From: CAYUHJ01 sp964444365
Lineage (GTDB): Bacteria > Planctomycetota > Planctomycetia > Gemmatales > Gemmataceae
Direction: 5' to 3'
DNA: 64,000 nt
Assembly (NCBI GenBank): GCA_964444365.1
Contig: CAYUHJ010000002.1
Location: forward strand, 59,973 to 123,972
Shown here piece by piece: positions 1-7,543 of this stretch; the stretch's first letter is position 1; each line of letters begins with the position of its first letter. The notes beneath the pieces were generated by a model. That model searched no databases, was not told where the DNA came from, and saw only the letters and a list, made by a program, of their open reading frames with translations. Made by a program: the position numbers and the translations under genes.

Positions 1-570
1 GACCGGCAGATCACGCAGGCCCCGGTCTTCCTGCGGCTGGCCCGGGTGTGGGCCGCCCTGGACGACACGCTCACGGCCTTGTGCCCCGGCCGCAGCTACG
101 AGCGGCTGTTCCGGACCGGGTTCGCCGACGCAGAGCGAGGGGCGTTCCGCGGCGGGCTGACCCGGAAGGCGGCGGTCCGCGGGGCGGCCCGGCTGGCCGA
201 GGCGGTCGGCGAGTACCAAGACATGATCGCCCCGATCCTCCGCCGCGGGGCGATCGCGTACCAGGACGGGATCGGGAACGCGGCCTACGCCCTGGTCCAC
301 ATCCTCCGCCCGATCCGGATCGGGCTGGCCGCGTTCCTGCTCCTTTTGCTCCTCCGGATTACCCAGTTCTTTCAACCGGACCTGTTCGCCGCCCTGCCGT
401 ACTCGGAATACCTGGCCGGGCTGTTGCAAGTCCACACGGATTTCGAACAAGAGTTAACCCTCATGGCGACGGCGCTCACGGTCTACGCACTGTGGGTGAC
501 GGGGGGGATGGCCCGCCGGTGGGGCCGGCACAACGTGCAACTGCCCGGCGTAACCTCGACCCGGCTCTAA
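1..570 (+). CDS. ABC1/ADCK (UbiB-like) kinase family protein, C-terminal part only
   Basis: The reading frame is open from base 1, so the gene begins left of the window and only its last 189 residues are visible. They align end to end by eye with the C-terminus of the full-length ABC1 kinase at 54934: an FLRLARVW...LDD segment matches FLKLSRTF...LDA there, followed by a basic region and two hydrophobic membrane segments (about residues 110-125 and 155-175 of the visible part). The kinase catalytic core is not in view. ABC1 kinases are membrane-associated atypical kinases/ATPases, best known from ubiquinone biosynthesis (UbiB/COQ8). The HlyD exporter gene follows 22 bp downstream on the same strand, so the two are probably co-transcribed. 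Family assignment rests on the paralogue rather than on catalytic motifs. Confidence 0.75.
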   Translation, partial: DRQITQAPVFLRLARVWAALDDTLTALCPGRSYERLFRTGFADAERGAFRGGLTRKAAVRGAARLAEAVGEYQDMIAPILRRGAIAYQDGIGNAAYALVHILRPIRIGLAAFLLLLLLRITQFFQPDLFAALPYSEYLAGLLQVHTDFEQELTLMATALTVYALWVTGGMARRWGRHNVQLPGVTSTRL

Positions 571-592
571 CTTCCGCGAACCGAGGTGGAGT

Positions 593-1744
593 GTGAAACG
601 GTTGCTGATCGGCCTGGGCGTTGTCGCGGCGGCGGGAGTAGGGGCGGTGGCCCTCACCGGGCAGAACCCCTTCGCCACCCCGCCGACCGCTCCTGCCCCT
701 GCCGCCGGGCAATCCGGGGTGTCGTGCCTCGGCCGCATCCGCCCCCAGGGCGACCTCGTCGAGGTCGGGGCTGACGGCTCCCGTCGGCTGGCCTACCTCG
801 CCGTTGGTGAGGGCCAGACGGTCAAGGCCGGGGACGAACTCGGGTACCTCGACAGCCGGGACGAGTTGGCCGCGTCTCTGGCCTACGCGGAGGCCCAGCT
901 CGCCGCCGGGAAGACGTCCCAAGCCGCCAAGGTCGCCTCGGCGAAGGCCGATCTGGCGAAGGCCGAACTCGAGCTCCGGGGCGTCGAGGAACTGAACCCG
1001 AAGTCGATCCGGTCGCAGGAACTCACGGTCGAGCAGAAGTCGGCCGACCTGGCGAACGCCAAGCGAGAGCAGGCCCGGTACCAACGGCTCGCGACGGACC
1101 AGTCCGTGTCCCGGGAGGGGCTGGAGGCGAAAGTCGCGGACGCCGTCGCCAAAGCCACCGCCCTGGCCGCCGCCGAAGCGGAACTCGCCCGGCTGAAGGC
1201 GGCCCTGCCCATCGACGTCGCCAAGGCGAAGCAGGGGATCGCCGCCGCGAAGCAGGCCCTGGACGCGGCCGAGGCCGGCGGCGACACCGGACCGCTGGCG
1301 AAGAACGTCGAACTCGCCCGGGCGCGGCTGGCGGCGGCCACCGTCCGCGCGCCGGCGGACGGGGTCGTGGTCCGCGTCCGGACCCGGCCGGGGGAAGCGA
1401 TCGGCTCGTCCGGCCTGCTGACCCTCGCCGACACCCGGGTCATGGAGGTGGTGGCCGAGGTATACGAGACCGACTTGTTCCGGATCCGGGAGGGGCAGAA
1501 GGCGCGGGTGACCGCGGCGGCCCTGCCGGCCCCGCTGACCGGCACCGTGTCGTTGGTCGGCCGGCTCATCAACAAGCAGACGGTGTACGACCTGGACCCG
1601 GCCGCAGCGACCGACGCCAGGGTGGCAGCCGTCCGCGTCCGGCTCGACGCGGCGGACCCGGCCGCCCGGCTGCTGAACCTCCAGGTGACGGTGACGATCG
1701 ACGCCCCTGCGATGGCCGCCCCGCCGACCCGGGGCCGGCCGTGA
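593..1744 (+). CDS. HlyD/DevB-type periplasmic adaptor (membrane fusion protein) of ABC exporter
   Basis: The 383-residue protein is the adaptor that would link the inner-membrane ABC transporter to an outer-membrane channel. It starts at GTG 593 behind GAGG/GGAG-type ribosome-binding sequence. Residues 1-25 form a single hydrophobic anchor. A biotinyl-lipoyl-like half (GRIRPQGDLVEVG) follows, then a long Ala/Lys/Glu-rich coiled coil (about 85-240), the second lipoyl half (VRAPADGVVVRVRTRPGE, near 265) and a beta-barrel region to the end. This layout is typical of DevB/HlyD. Its stop codon overlaps the next gene's GTG start (GTGA), indicating translational coupling. Substrate is inferred from context only: the adjacent polyketide cluster product. 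Confidence 0.9.
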   Translation: MKRLLIGLGVVAAAGVGAVALTGQNPFATPPTAPAPAAGQSGVSCLGRIRPQGDLVEVGADGSRRLAYLAVGEGQTVKAGDELGYLDSRDELAASLAYAEAQLAAGKTSQAAKVASAKADLAKAELELRGVEELNPKSIRSQELTVEQKSADLANAKREQARYQRLATDQSVSREGLEAKVADAVAKATALAAAEAELARLKAALPIDVAKAKQGIAAAKQALDAAEAGGDTGPLAKNVELARARLAAATVRAPADGVVVRVRTRPGEAIGSSGLLTLADTRVMEVVAEVYETDLFRIREGQKARVTAAALPAPLTGTVSLVGRLINKQTVYDLDPAAATDARVAAVRVRLDAADPAARLLNLQVTVTIDAPAMAAPPTRGRP

Positions 1745-2865
1745 GCGTCCCCCTCGCCCGCCGGAACCTGATCCACGACGCCACCCGGACCGTCCTGGCC
1801 CTGGCCGCGGTGACGTTCGCGGTCGTGCTCCTGTTCATCCAACTCGCCCTCTACGAAACCGTCCGGCTGTCGTCCCACGTCCTGACCGACCTGTTCCGGT
1901 ACGACGTCCTGCTGGTGTCCGCCAAGTACGCCAGCATCCAGGCCCCGGGCACGTTCCCGGTCACCCGGCTGTACCAGGCCCGCGGGGTGCCGGGGGTCGA
2001 GACGGCGTGCCCGATCTACTTCACCGGCCGGCCGTGGCGGGACGCCGAGACCGGCGGGCGGAACACCATCCTGATCGTCGGGGCGTCCCCGTCGGACCCG
2101 GTGTTCGCGTCCCCGGAGATCGTCGCCCAACTGCCCCGGCTCCACGAAACCGGGACCGCCCTGATGGACCGGCGGACGCTCCCGGTGTACGGCCCGGTCC
2201 GGGACGGGCTGCGGTCCGAGGCCGGCGGGGACACGCTGTCGGTCGTCGGGCTGTTCAGCAACGGCGGGGGGTACGGGGCGGGCGGCATCCTGGTCGTGTC
2301 CGACCGGACCGTCAACGTCCTCGGGTCGCCGCTCGACGCGGTGTCCCTCGGGCTGGTCCGGCTGACCCCCGGGACGGACCCGGCCGAGGCCGTCGCCGCC
2401 CTCAACGCCGCCCTCCCGCCCGACGTCCGCGCGGTCACCCGGCCGGCCCTCCAAGCCCGGGAAGAGTCGTACTGGGTGAACACCAAGCCGATCGGCATCA
2501 TGTTCACGTCCGGCATGTACGTCGGGGTTGCGGTCGGGATGGTGATCCTCTATCAGGTGCTGGCCGGAGACGTCGCCCGGCGGCTCCGGGAATACTCGAC
2601 GATGCTGGCGATGGGCTACCGCCAAGGGCAGATCAACGGGGTGGTGCTGCGGCAGGGCGGCATCCTGGCCGGGGCCAGCTACCTCCTCGCCCTCGGGATG
2701 TCGGTCGGGTTGTACGGGATGCTGAACCGGGCGACCGGGCTGCCGCTCGAGATGACCCCGGGGCGGGCCGGCTTCGTCCTCGGGTTGACCCTGTTCATGT
2801 CCGCCGTGTCCGGTTTCCTGGCCCTGCGGAAGCTTCGGGCGGCCGACCCCGCCGACCTGTTCTGA
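1741..2865 (+). CDS. DevC-like ABC transporter permease (FtsX/MacB fold), first copy
   Basis: The 374-residue integral membrane protein starts at GTG 1741 inside the stop of the adaptor gene. One N-terminal membrane helix (about 18-38) is followed by a large extracytoplasmic domain, then three C-terminal helices (near 255-280, 300-325 and 340-360), the FtsX/MacB topology. The N-terminal VPLARRNLIHD segment is typical of DevC proteins of glycolipid exporters. It ends with an ADPADLF tail that recurs as ADPADCF in the next gene. The two permeases look like tandem paralogues that could form a heterodimer. The next gene starts 7 bp downstream, with TGAGG overlapping this gene's stop codon as its Shine-Dalgarno sequence. 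Confidence 0.88.
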   Translation: MSVPLARRNLIHDATRTVLALAAVTFAVVLLFIQLALYETVRLSSHVLTDLFRYDVLLVSAKYASIQAPGTFPVTRLYQARGVPGVETACPIYFTGRPWRDAETGGRNTILIVGASPSDPVFASPEIVAQLPRLHETGTALMDRRTLPVYGPVRDGLRSEAGGDTLSVVGLFSNGGGYGAGGILVVSDRTVNVLGSPLDAVSLGLVRLTPGTDPAEAVAALNAALPPDVRAVTRPALQAREESYWVNTKPIGIMFTSGMYVGVAVGMVILYQVLAGDVARRLREYSTMLAMGYRQGQINGVVLRQGGILAGASYLLALGMSVGLYGMLNRATGLPLEMTPGRAGFVLGLTLFMSAVSGFLALRKLRAADPADLF

Positions 2866-2872
2866 GGCCCCG

Positions 2873-4009
2873 ATGCGCGTCCCCCTGGCGTGGCGGAACC
2901 TGACCTCGGACAAGCGGCGGCTGGCCCTGTCGCTGGCCGGGATCGCGTTCGTCGTCCTCCTGATGTTCATGGAGATCGGGTTCCTGAACGGGTTCATGGA
3001 CACGACGGTTGCCGTGTACAAGCGGTTCGACGCGGACCTGGTGATGGTCAGCAAGCGGCGGACCCCGGTGTACCCGGACCGGTTCGCCCGCGGCCGGCTG
3101 GCCCAGGTGACCGGCCACCCGGCCGTGGCCGACGCGTTCCCGCTGTACGTCCAGCCCGGCGGGTCGTGGCGGGCGGCCGGGTCCGGGGAGCCGCGCGGGC
3201 TGCGGGTGTTCGCGTTCGACCCCCGCCGGCAGGCGTTCCGCGGGCTGGCCCCGAACCCGGACCTGGAACGCCCCGGGGCGGTGCTCTTCGACACCCTGTC
3301 CCGGGATCTGTACGGCCGGCCGGGCGTCGGTACCCGAGCCGAGCTGAACGGCCGGGACGTGCAGGTGGTCCAGGTCGCCCCGGTCGGGGTGGACCTGGAA
3401 ACGGACGGCAACGTGGTGATGGGCGAGGGCACCTTCTTCGGCATCTACGCGCCGGCCGACGCCGGCGGGGTGACCCCGGAGACGGTCGATTTCGGGCTGA
3501 TCCGCTTGGTGCCGGGGAGCGACCCGGCCCGGGTGCGGGACGAGCTCCGGGACCGGGTGGCGGCCGACGTGGAGGTGCTGACCGTCGGCGACTACGTCGG
3601 CGGGGTGCTCGGGTACTGGAGCCAGAACGGGGCGGTCGCGTTCCTGTTCCAGTTCGGGGTGTTCATGGGCCTGATCATCGGGGTGATCGTCTGCTACCAG
3701 ATCCTGTTCACGGACATCACCGCGAACCGGATGGCGTTCGCCACCTTGAAGGCGATGGGCTACCGCAACCGCTACCTGATCGGGGTCGTCCTCCGGCAGG
3801 CCGGGCTGGTCGCAGTCCTCGGGTTCGGGACGGGGCTGGGCGCATCGCTTGTACTGTACCGTCTGCTGCACTGGGCGACGGGGCTGTTAATGGACCTGAC
3901 CCCGGCGCGGGCCGGCGGGATCTTCGCCCTGACGGTCGGGATGTGCCTGCTCGCCGGGCTGATCGCGGTCCGCAAGATCGTGGCCGCCGACCCGGCGGAT
4001 TGCTTCTAG
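2873..4009 (+). CDS. DevC-like ABC transporter permease, second copy
   Basis: A 378-residue paralogue of the preceding permease. It starts VPLAWRNLTSDKRR, has one N-terminal helix (about 20-40), a large external domain, and three C-terminal helices including a CYQILFTDITANRMAF stretch that matches the CYQ/LYQ segment typical of DevC. ATG 2873 is preceded by TGAGG five bases upstream. Most DevBCA systems I know of carry one permease gene; two distinct ones in tandem suggest a heterodimeric transmembrane unit. It lies 12 bp upstream of the ATPase gene. Confidence 0.88.
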   Translation: MRVPLAWRNLTSDKRRLALSLAGIAFVVLLMFMEIGFLNGFMDTTVAVYKRFDADLVMVSKRRTPVYPDRFARGRLAQVTGHPAVADAFPLYVQPGGSWRAAGSGEPRGLRVFAFDPRRQAFRGLAPNPDLERPGAVLFDTLSRDLYGRPGVGTRAELNGRDVQVVQVAPVGVDLETDGNVVMGEGTFFGIYAPADAGGVTPETVDFGLIRLVPGSDPARVRDELRDRVAADVEVLTVGDYVGGVLGYWSQNGAVAFLFQFGVFMGLIIGVIVCYQILFTDITANRMAFATLKAMGYRNRYLIGVVLRQAGLVAVLGFGTGLGASLVLYRLLHWATGLLMDLTPARAGGIFALTVGMCLLAGLIAVRKIVAADPADCF

Positions 4010-4021
4010 GGGGGCCGCGCC

Positions 4022-5131
4022 ATGTCCGCCGCCGAACCGGCCGTTCAGATCGCCGGGCTGAACCACTACTTCGGGGAGGGGGACGGCCGCCGTCAGGCGC
4101 TGTTCGACATCAACCTCACCCTGCTCCCCGGCGAGGTGGTCATCATGACCGGGCCGTCCGGGTCCGGGAAGACGACCCTGCTGGTCCTCACCGGGGCCCT
4201 CCGGACGGCCCAGGAGGGCACCCTCCGCGTCCTCGGGCACGACCTCCGCAAACTGTCCCCGGCCGGGCTGGTGGACGTCCGGCGGAACATCGGGTTCATC
4301 TTCCAGTTCCACAACCTGTTCGAGTCCCTGTCCGCGCAGGAAAACGTGCGGATGGCGCTCGAGCTCCACCCCGGCACGGACCGCCAGCGGCGGGAGAAGG
4401 CGACCGCGATGCTCGCCGCCCTCGGGCTCGGCGAGCGGGTTCACTACAGCCCGGCGAACCTGTCCGGCGGCCAGAAGCAGCGGGTCGCGATCGCCCGGGC
4501 CCTCGTCAACCAGCCCCGGCTGATCCTCGCGGACGAGCCGACGGCGGCCCTCGACAAGGAGTCCGGCCGGGTCGTCGTCGACCTCCTCCGGGCGCACGCC
4601 AAGGACCACGGCGGGACGATCATCCTCGTGACCCACGACAACCGGATCCTCGACATCGCCGACCGGATCATCACGCTCGTCGACGGCCGGATCGTGTCCG
4701 CGGTCGCGGTCAAGGAATCGGTGTTCATCACGGAGTTGTTGAAGAAGGCCCCCGGGTTCGAGAAGCAGACGCCCGGCGAACTGACAGAGGTCGCGCAGAA
4801 GATGCGGCCGGAGAGCCACAAGGCCGGTACCGTCCTGTACCGGACCGGCGACCCGGGGGACAAGTTCTACCTGATCCGGGAGGGCACCGTCGAGATGATC
4901 GCGGACGGCCCGCACGTCTCGGAGGCCGCCGGGACGCTCGGGCCGGGAGAGGTGTTCGGCCAGGGGGCGCTGCTCCAGGACCGGCCGCGGGAGTACACCG
5001 CCCGGGTGACCGCCGACGCGGTCCTGTACGTTTTGGGGCGGGCGGACTTCCGGTCGGCCGTCGATTCGAGCCTCAGCCTCCGGGAACAACTGCTCCAGTT
5101 GTACGCGGCCCGGACCCGGAACCGCCGGTGA
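4022..5131 (+). CDS. DevA/LolD-like ABC transporter ATPase fused to a cyclic-nucleotide-binding domain
   Basis: The 369-residue protein energises the exporter encoded upstream. The ATPase domain (about 5-235) has Walker A GPSGSGKTT (44-52), signature LSGGQKQR (about 146), Walker B LILADEP (about 167) and switch VTHD (about 204), the MacB/LolD/DevA pattern. A short linker leads to a C-terminal cNMP-binding (Crp-like) fold at about 255-365: RTGDPGDKFYLIREG, then GPGEVFGQGALL and RVTADAVLYVL. Typical DevA proteins are only about 230-240 residues, so this is a domain fusion and hints at allosteric control of export by a small ligand. The usual cNMP-pocket R-[ST]A is not obvious (PREYTARV), so ligand binding is uncertain. 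The 3' end overlaps the convergent channel gene by 59 bp. Confidence 0.88.
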   Translation: MSAAEPAVQIAGLNHYFGEGDGRRQALFDINLTLLPGEVVIMTGPSGSGKTTLLVLTGALRTAQEGTLRVLGHDLRKLSPAGLVDVRRNIGFIFQFHNLFESLSAQENVRMALELHPGTDRQRREKATAMLAALGLGERVHYSPANLSGGQKQRVAIARALVNQPRLILADEPTAALDKESGRVVVDLLRAHAKDHGGTIILVTHDNRILDIADRIITLVDGRIVSAVAVKESVFITELLKKAPGFEKQTPGELTEVAQKMRPESHKAGTVLYRTGDPGDKFYLIREGTVEMIADGPHVSEAAGTLGPGEVFGQGALLQDRPREYTARVTADAVLYVLGRADFRSAVDSSLSLREQLLQLYAARTRNRR

Positions 5132-6599
5132 CGCAGGCCCCGGGCTCGGTGTCCCACCCGCCGCCGAGCGCCCGGTAGGTTTTCACGAGGCTCATCAGCG
5201 CGTCCCGGCGGGCCGTCAGGAGGGCGTCCTTCTGGGCGAGGGCGTTCGCCTGGGCGTCGTACACCTTCTCGTAGGACGCGTTTCCGTCCTCGAACGCGGT
5301 CCGGGTCAGGGCAAGGACCTTGTCGGCCGCGGTCGCGGCCTCCTGCTGGCGGTCCGCCTGGGCGAGCCCGTTCAGGAACCCGGCCAGCCCGTCCTCGACT
5401 TCCTTCCCGGCGGTCAAGACCGCCTGCTCGTACCCGACGGCGAGCTGCTGGAACCGGAGGTCCTCGGCCTGGATGTTCTTCCGGACCCGGCCGTAGTTGA
5501 GAATCTTCCAGTCGATCGACGGGGACACGATCCCGGTGTAGCTCGTCGCGTTGAACAGGTCCGGAAAGTTCGTCCCGGTGTAGCCGAAGAACCCGAACAC
5601 CGACACCGCCGGGTACAGGTCGCTCTTCGCGACCCCGATCCGGGCGGACTGGGCGGCGAGATCCCGCTCGGCCTTCCGCACGTCCGGCCGGCGGCGGAGC
5701 AGGTCGGCCGGGACGCCGACGGCCAGAACCGGCGGGGCGGTCGGGACCCCGCCCGGAGCGAGGGTCGGGACGATGTCGTGGGCCGGCTGGCCGAGCAGGA
5801 CGGCGAGCCGGTTCCCGGCTTGCCGGACCCCGAGTTCGAGCGGCGGGACGGCGGCCTCGGCCTGGGCGACCCCGAGCCGCGCCCGCCACACGTCGGATTC
5901 CGGCGCGTTCCCGTTCTTGAACCGGGACTCGGCGACGGCGAGCGCCCCTTTCCGGGCCGCGACCGTCTCCCGGGCGAACGCGAGCCGCTGTTGGTACACC
6001 CGGACGTCGAGGTAGGCGGCGGTCGTGTCCGCGAGGAGCCCGGCCAGGGTGTCGCGGTACGCCTCGACGGCCCCCGCGAGGTCGGCGTCGGCCGCCTCGA
6101 CGGCCCGCCGGTAGCGGCCCCACAGGTCGAGTTCCCACGACGCCAGCATCCCGTCCGCCCAGATGTCGAACTTGTTCTCGAGCGCCCCCTGGACGAGGTT
6201 CTCGCTGATCGTCCCGGACACCGTCGTGAGGAGCGCCTTCTGGGATTGCGGGTACAGGTTGCCCTTCGTCTTCCCGCGGACGGCCTCGAGTTCGGCCACC
6301 TTCAGTGCGGCCCGCCGGAGGGCCGGGTTCTTGTCCCCGGCGGTCGCCAGCAGCCCGGTCAGGACGGGGTCGTGGAGTTCGGCCCACCACGCCCGCAGGT
6401 CGGCCGGGGACGCGGTCAACCGGGGGTCGGCGGCCGGGGACCAGGCCTCGGCGACGTAGACCACCGGCGGGGTGTAGTTCGGCCCGACCTTGAACCCGTT
6501 CGCGTGCCACTCCCGCAGCCCGGAGCAGCCGGCCCCGGCCGCGACGACGGCCGCCACGCCGGCGAGCCGCACGGGCCGGGTCAGGAAGCGGACGAGCAT
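5073..6599 (-). CDS. NodT/OprM-type outer-membrane efflux channel, probable lipoprotein
   Basis: The 508-residue protein is an outer-membrane factor of the TolC/NodT family, the exit duct of a tripartite pump. I start it at ATG 6599: residues 1-24 form an Arg-containing hydrophobic signal and Cys25 (AAGAGCSG) is a plausible lipidation site, although the -3 residue is Gly rather than Leu/Val. The body has two repeated halves typical of the family: DPVLTGLLATAGDKNPALRR near the N-terminus, LRRRPDVRKAERDLAAQSAR at the half boundary, SIDWKI, and YRALGGGW near the end. It lies 134 bp downstream of the SDR gene on the same strand, so the PKS operon may read into it. It is convergent with, and overlaps, the ATPase gene and probably completes that ABC exporter. 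Confidence 0.9.
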   Translation of the reverse strand: MLVRFLTRPVRLAGVAAVVAAGAGCSGLREWHANGFKVGPNYTPPVVYVAEAWSPAADPRLTASPADLRAWWAELHDPVLTGLLATAGDKNPALRRAALKVAELEAVRGKTKGNLYPQSQKALLTTVSGTISENLVQGALENKFDIWADGMLASWELDLWGRYRRAVEAADADLAGAVEAYRDTLAGLLADTTAAYLDVRVYQQRLAFARETVAARKGALAVAESRFKNGNAPESDVWRARLGVAQAEAAVPPLELGVRQAGNRLAVLLGQPAHDIVPTLAPGGVPTAPPVLAVGVPADLLRRRPDVRKAERDLAAQSARIGVAKSDLYPAVSVFGFFGYTGTNFPDLFNATSYTGIVSPSIDWKILNYGRVRKNIQAEDLRFQQLAVGYEQAVLTAGKEVEDGLAGFLNGLAQADRQQEAATAADKVLALTRTAFEDGNASYEKVYDAQANALAQKDALLTARRDALMSLVKTYRALGGGWDTEPGACVTGGSGSGPRTTGAVVPGG

Positions 6600-6733
6600 G
6601 GGTGGGTCCCCGCGAGGTCGGCCGCCGCTGACACAACGGCGGACGTACCGGTTGTATCGGCCGCGCGGGGCGGGGAAGGTGAGGGGAGTTGGCCGGAAGT
6701 GCGGCCGGTGCCGGTGGTGCCGGTCCCGCGGGC
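6600..6733. other. 134-bp gap between SDR and efflux-channel genes
   Basis: No ORF worth calling. A hairpin can be drawn (CCGCCG at 6622-6627 with CGGCGG at 6637-6642) in the leader of the channel gene. A weak AT-richer spot (ACCGGTTGTATCGG, about 6648-6661) could hold a minus-strand -10 element, but no convincing -35 was found. No Shine-Dalgarno sequence is visible before ATG 6599. Confidence 0.3.
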
Positions 6734-7543
6734 TCACGCCCCCATCATGAGTTCGGCCAGCATCGCCGAGCCGGAGAAGGACTGGCCGCCGTCCGCGACC
6801 AGGGTCGCCCCGGTGAGCAGGCCCGCCAGCGGGGACGCCAGGAAGACGGTGATCCCGGCGATGTCCTCGGTCGTCCCGAGCCGGCCGATCGGGATGTACG
6901 TCTTGATCGCTTCCATGTCCGCGGGGGTCAGCAGCCGGGACAGCCCCTCGGTCTTCTCGATCGGCCCCGGGAGCACACTGTTGCACCGGATGCCGTACTT
7001 CCCCCACTCCAGGGCGAGGCCCCGCATGAGCCCGTCGATCCCGGCCTTCGCGGCCCCGACGTGGGCCTGGAACACGTAGGGCGTGAGGGCGTTGGTGGCC
7101 GACACGAACACGACGTTCCCGCGGGATTCCCGGAGGTGGTCGAACGCCGCCCGGCAGGCGTTGAACGACCCGAGGAGGTCGACCGAGATGACCTTCCGGA
7201 ACCCGTCGGCGGTCATCTGCTCGGCCGGGGCCGGGAAGTTCGCGGCCGCCCCGCACACGAGCACGTCGACCGGACCGAAGGCGTCGCGCGTCCGGGCCAG
7301 GGCGTCTTGCAGGGACTCGATCTTCTGCACGTCGGCGACGACCGGGAGCGCCCGGCCGCCGGCCGCCCGGACCTCCGCGGCCGCAGCTTCGAGCGTCTGC
7401 GGGGTGCGCCCGCACACCGCCACCGCGGCCCCGAGGGCGGCGAACCCGCGGGCGATCCCGCGGTTGATCGTGCCCGCCCCGCCGGTCACGAACACGCACT
7501 TCCCGGCGAACAGCCCCGGGGCGAAGCAGCGGCTAAGGTCCAT
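6734..7543 (-). CDS. SDR-family oxidoreductase resembling 2,4-dienoyl-CoA reductase
   Basis: A 269-residue short-chain dehydrogenase/reductase. The nucleotide motif is TGGAGTINRGIARG (about 20-33), then VCGAAANFPAPAEQM, and near the C-terminus LPGPIEKTEGL and VADGGQ. The classic Tyr-x-x-x-Lys is absent: the segment reads FQAHVGAAKAG, with Lys166 kept and Val162 at the Tyr position. The same QxHxGxAKA pattern and the FLAPAE-like and PGPI-EGL motifs are characteristic of 2,4-dienoyl-CoA reductases (DECR2 type), which work without that Tyr. It overlaps the end of the last PKS gene by 11 bp, so it is translationally coupled to the assembly line. No ER domain exists in the PKS, so it may act in trans on a dienoyl intermediate or tailor the product. 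Substrate not provable here. Confidence 0.8.
   Translation of the reverse strand: MDLSRCFAPGLFAGKCVFVTGGAGTINRGIARGFAALGAAVAVCGRTPQTLEAAAAEVRAAGGRALPVVADVQKIESLQDALARTRDAFGPVDVLVCGAAANFPAPAEQMTADGFRKVISVDLLGSFNACRAAFDHLRESRGNVVFVSATNALTPYVFQAHVGAAKAGIDGLMRGLALEWGKYGIRCNSVLPGPIEKTEGLSRLLTPADMEAIKTYIPIGRLGTTEDIAGITVFLASPLAGLLTGATLVADGGQSFSGSAMLAELMMGA

Noticed and set aside
883..3444. Minus-strand 853-codon open frame over the exporter genes
   Set aside because: Antisense of the HlyD and permease genes, which have clear families and tight operon spacing on the plus strand.
2890..5178. Plus-strand 762-codon frame overlapping the permease and ATPase genes
   Set aside because: Frame-shifted shadow of the real genes; Arg/Pro/Gly-rich with no domain.
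6600..7499. N-terminal extension of the efflux channel frame over the SDR gene
   Set aside because: Arg/Gly-rich shadow of the SDR; the signal sequence and lipidation-like Cys define ATG 6599 as the start.
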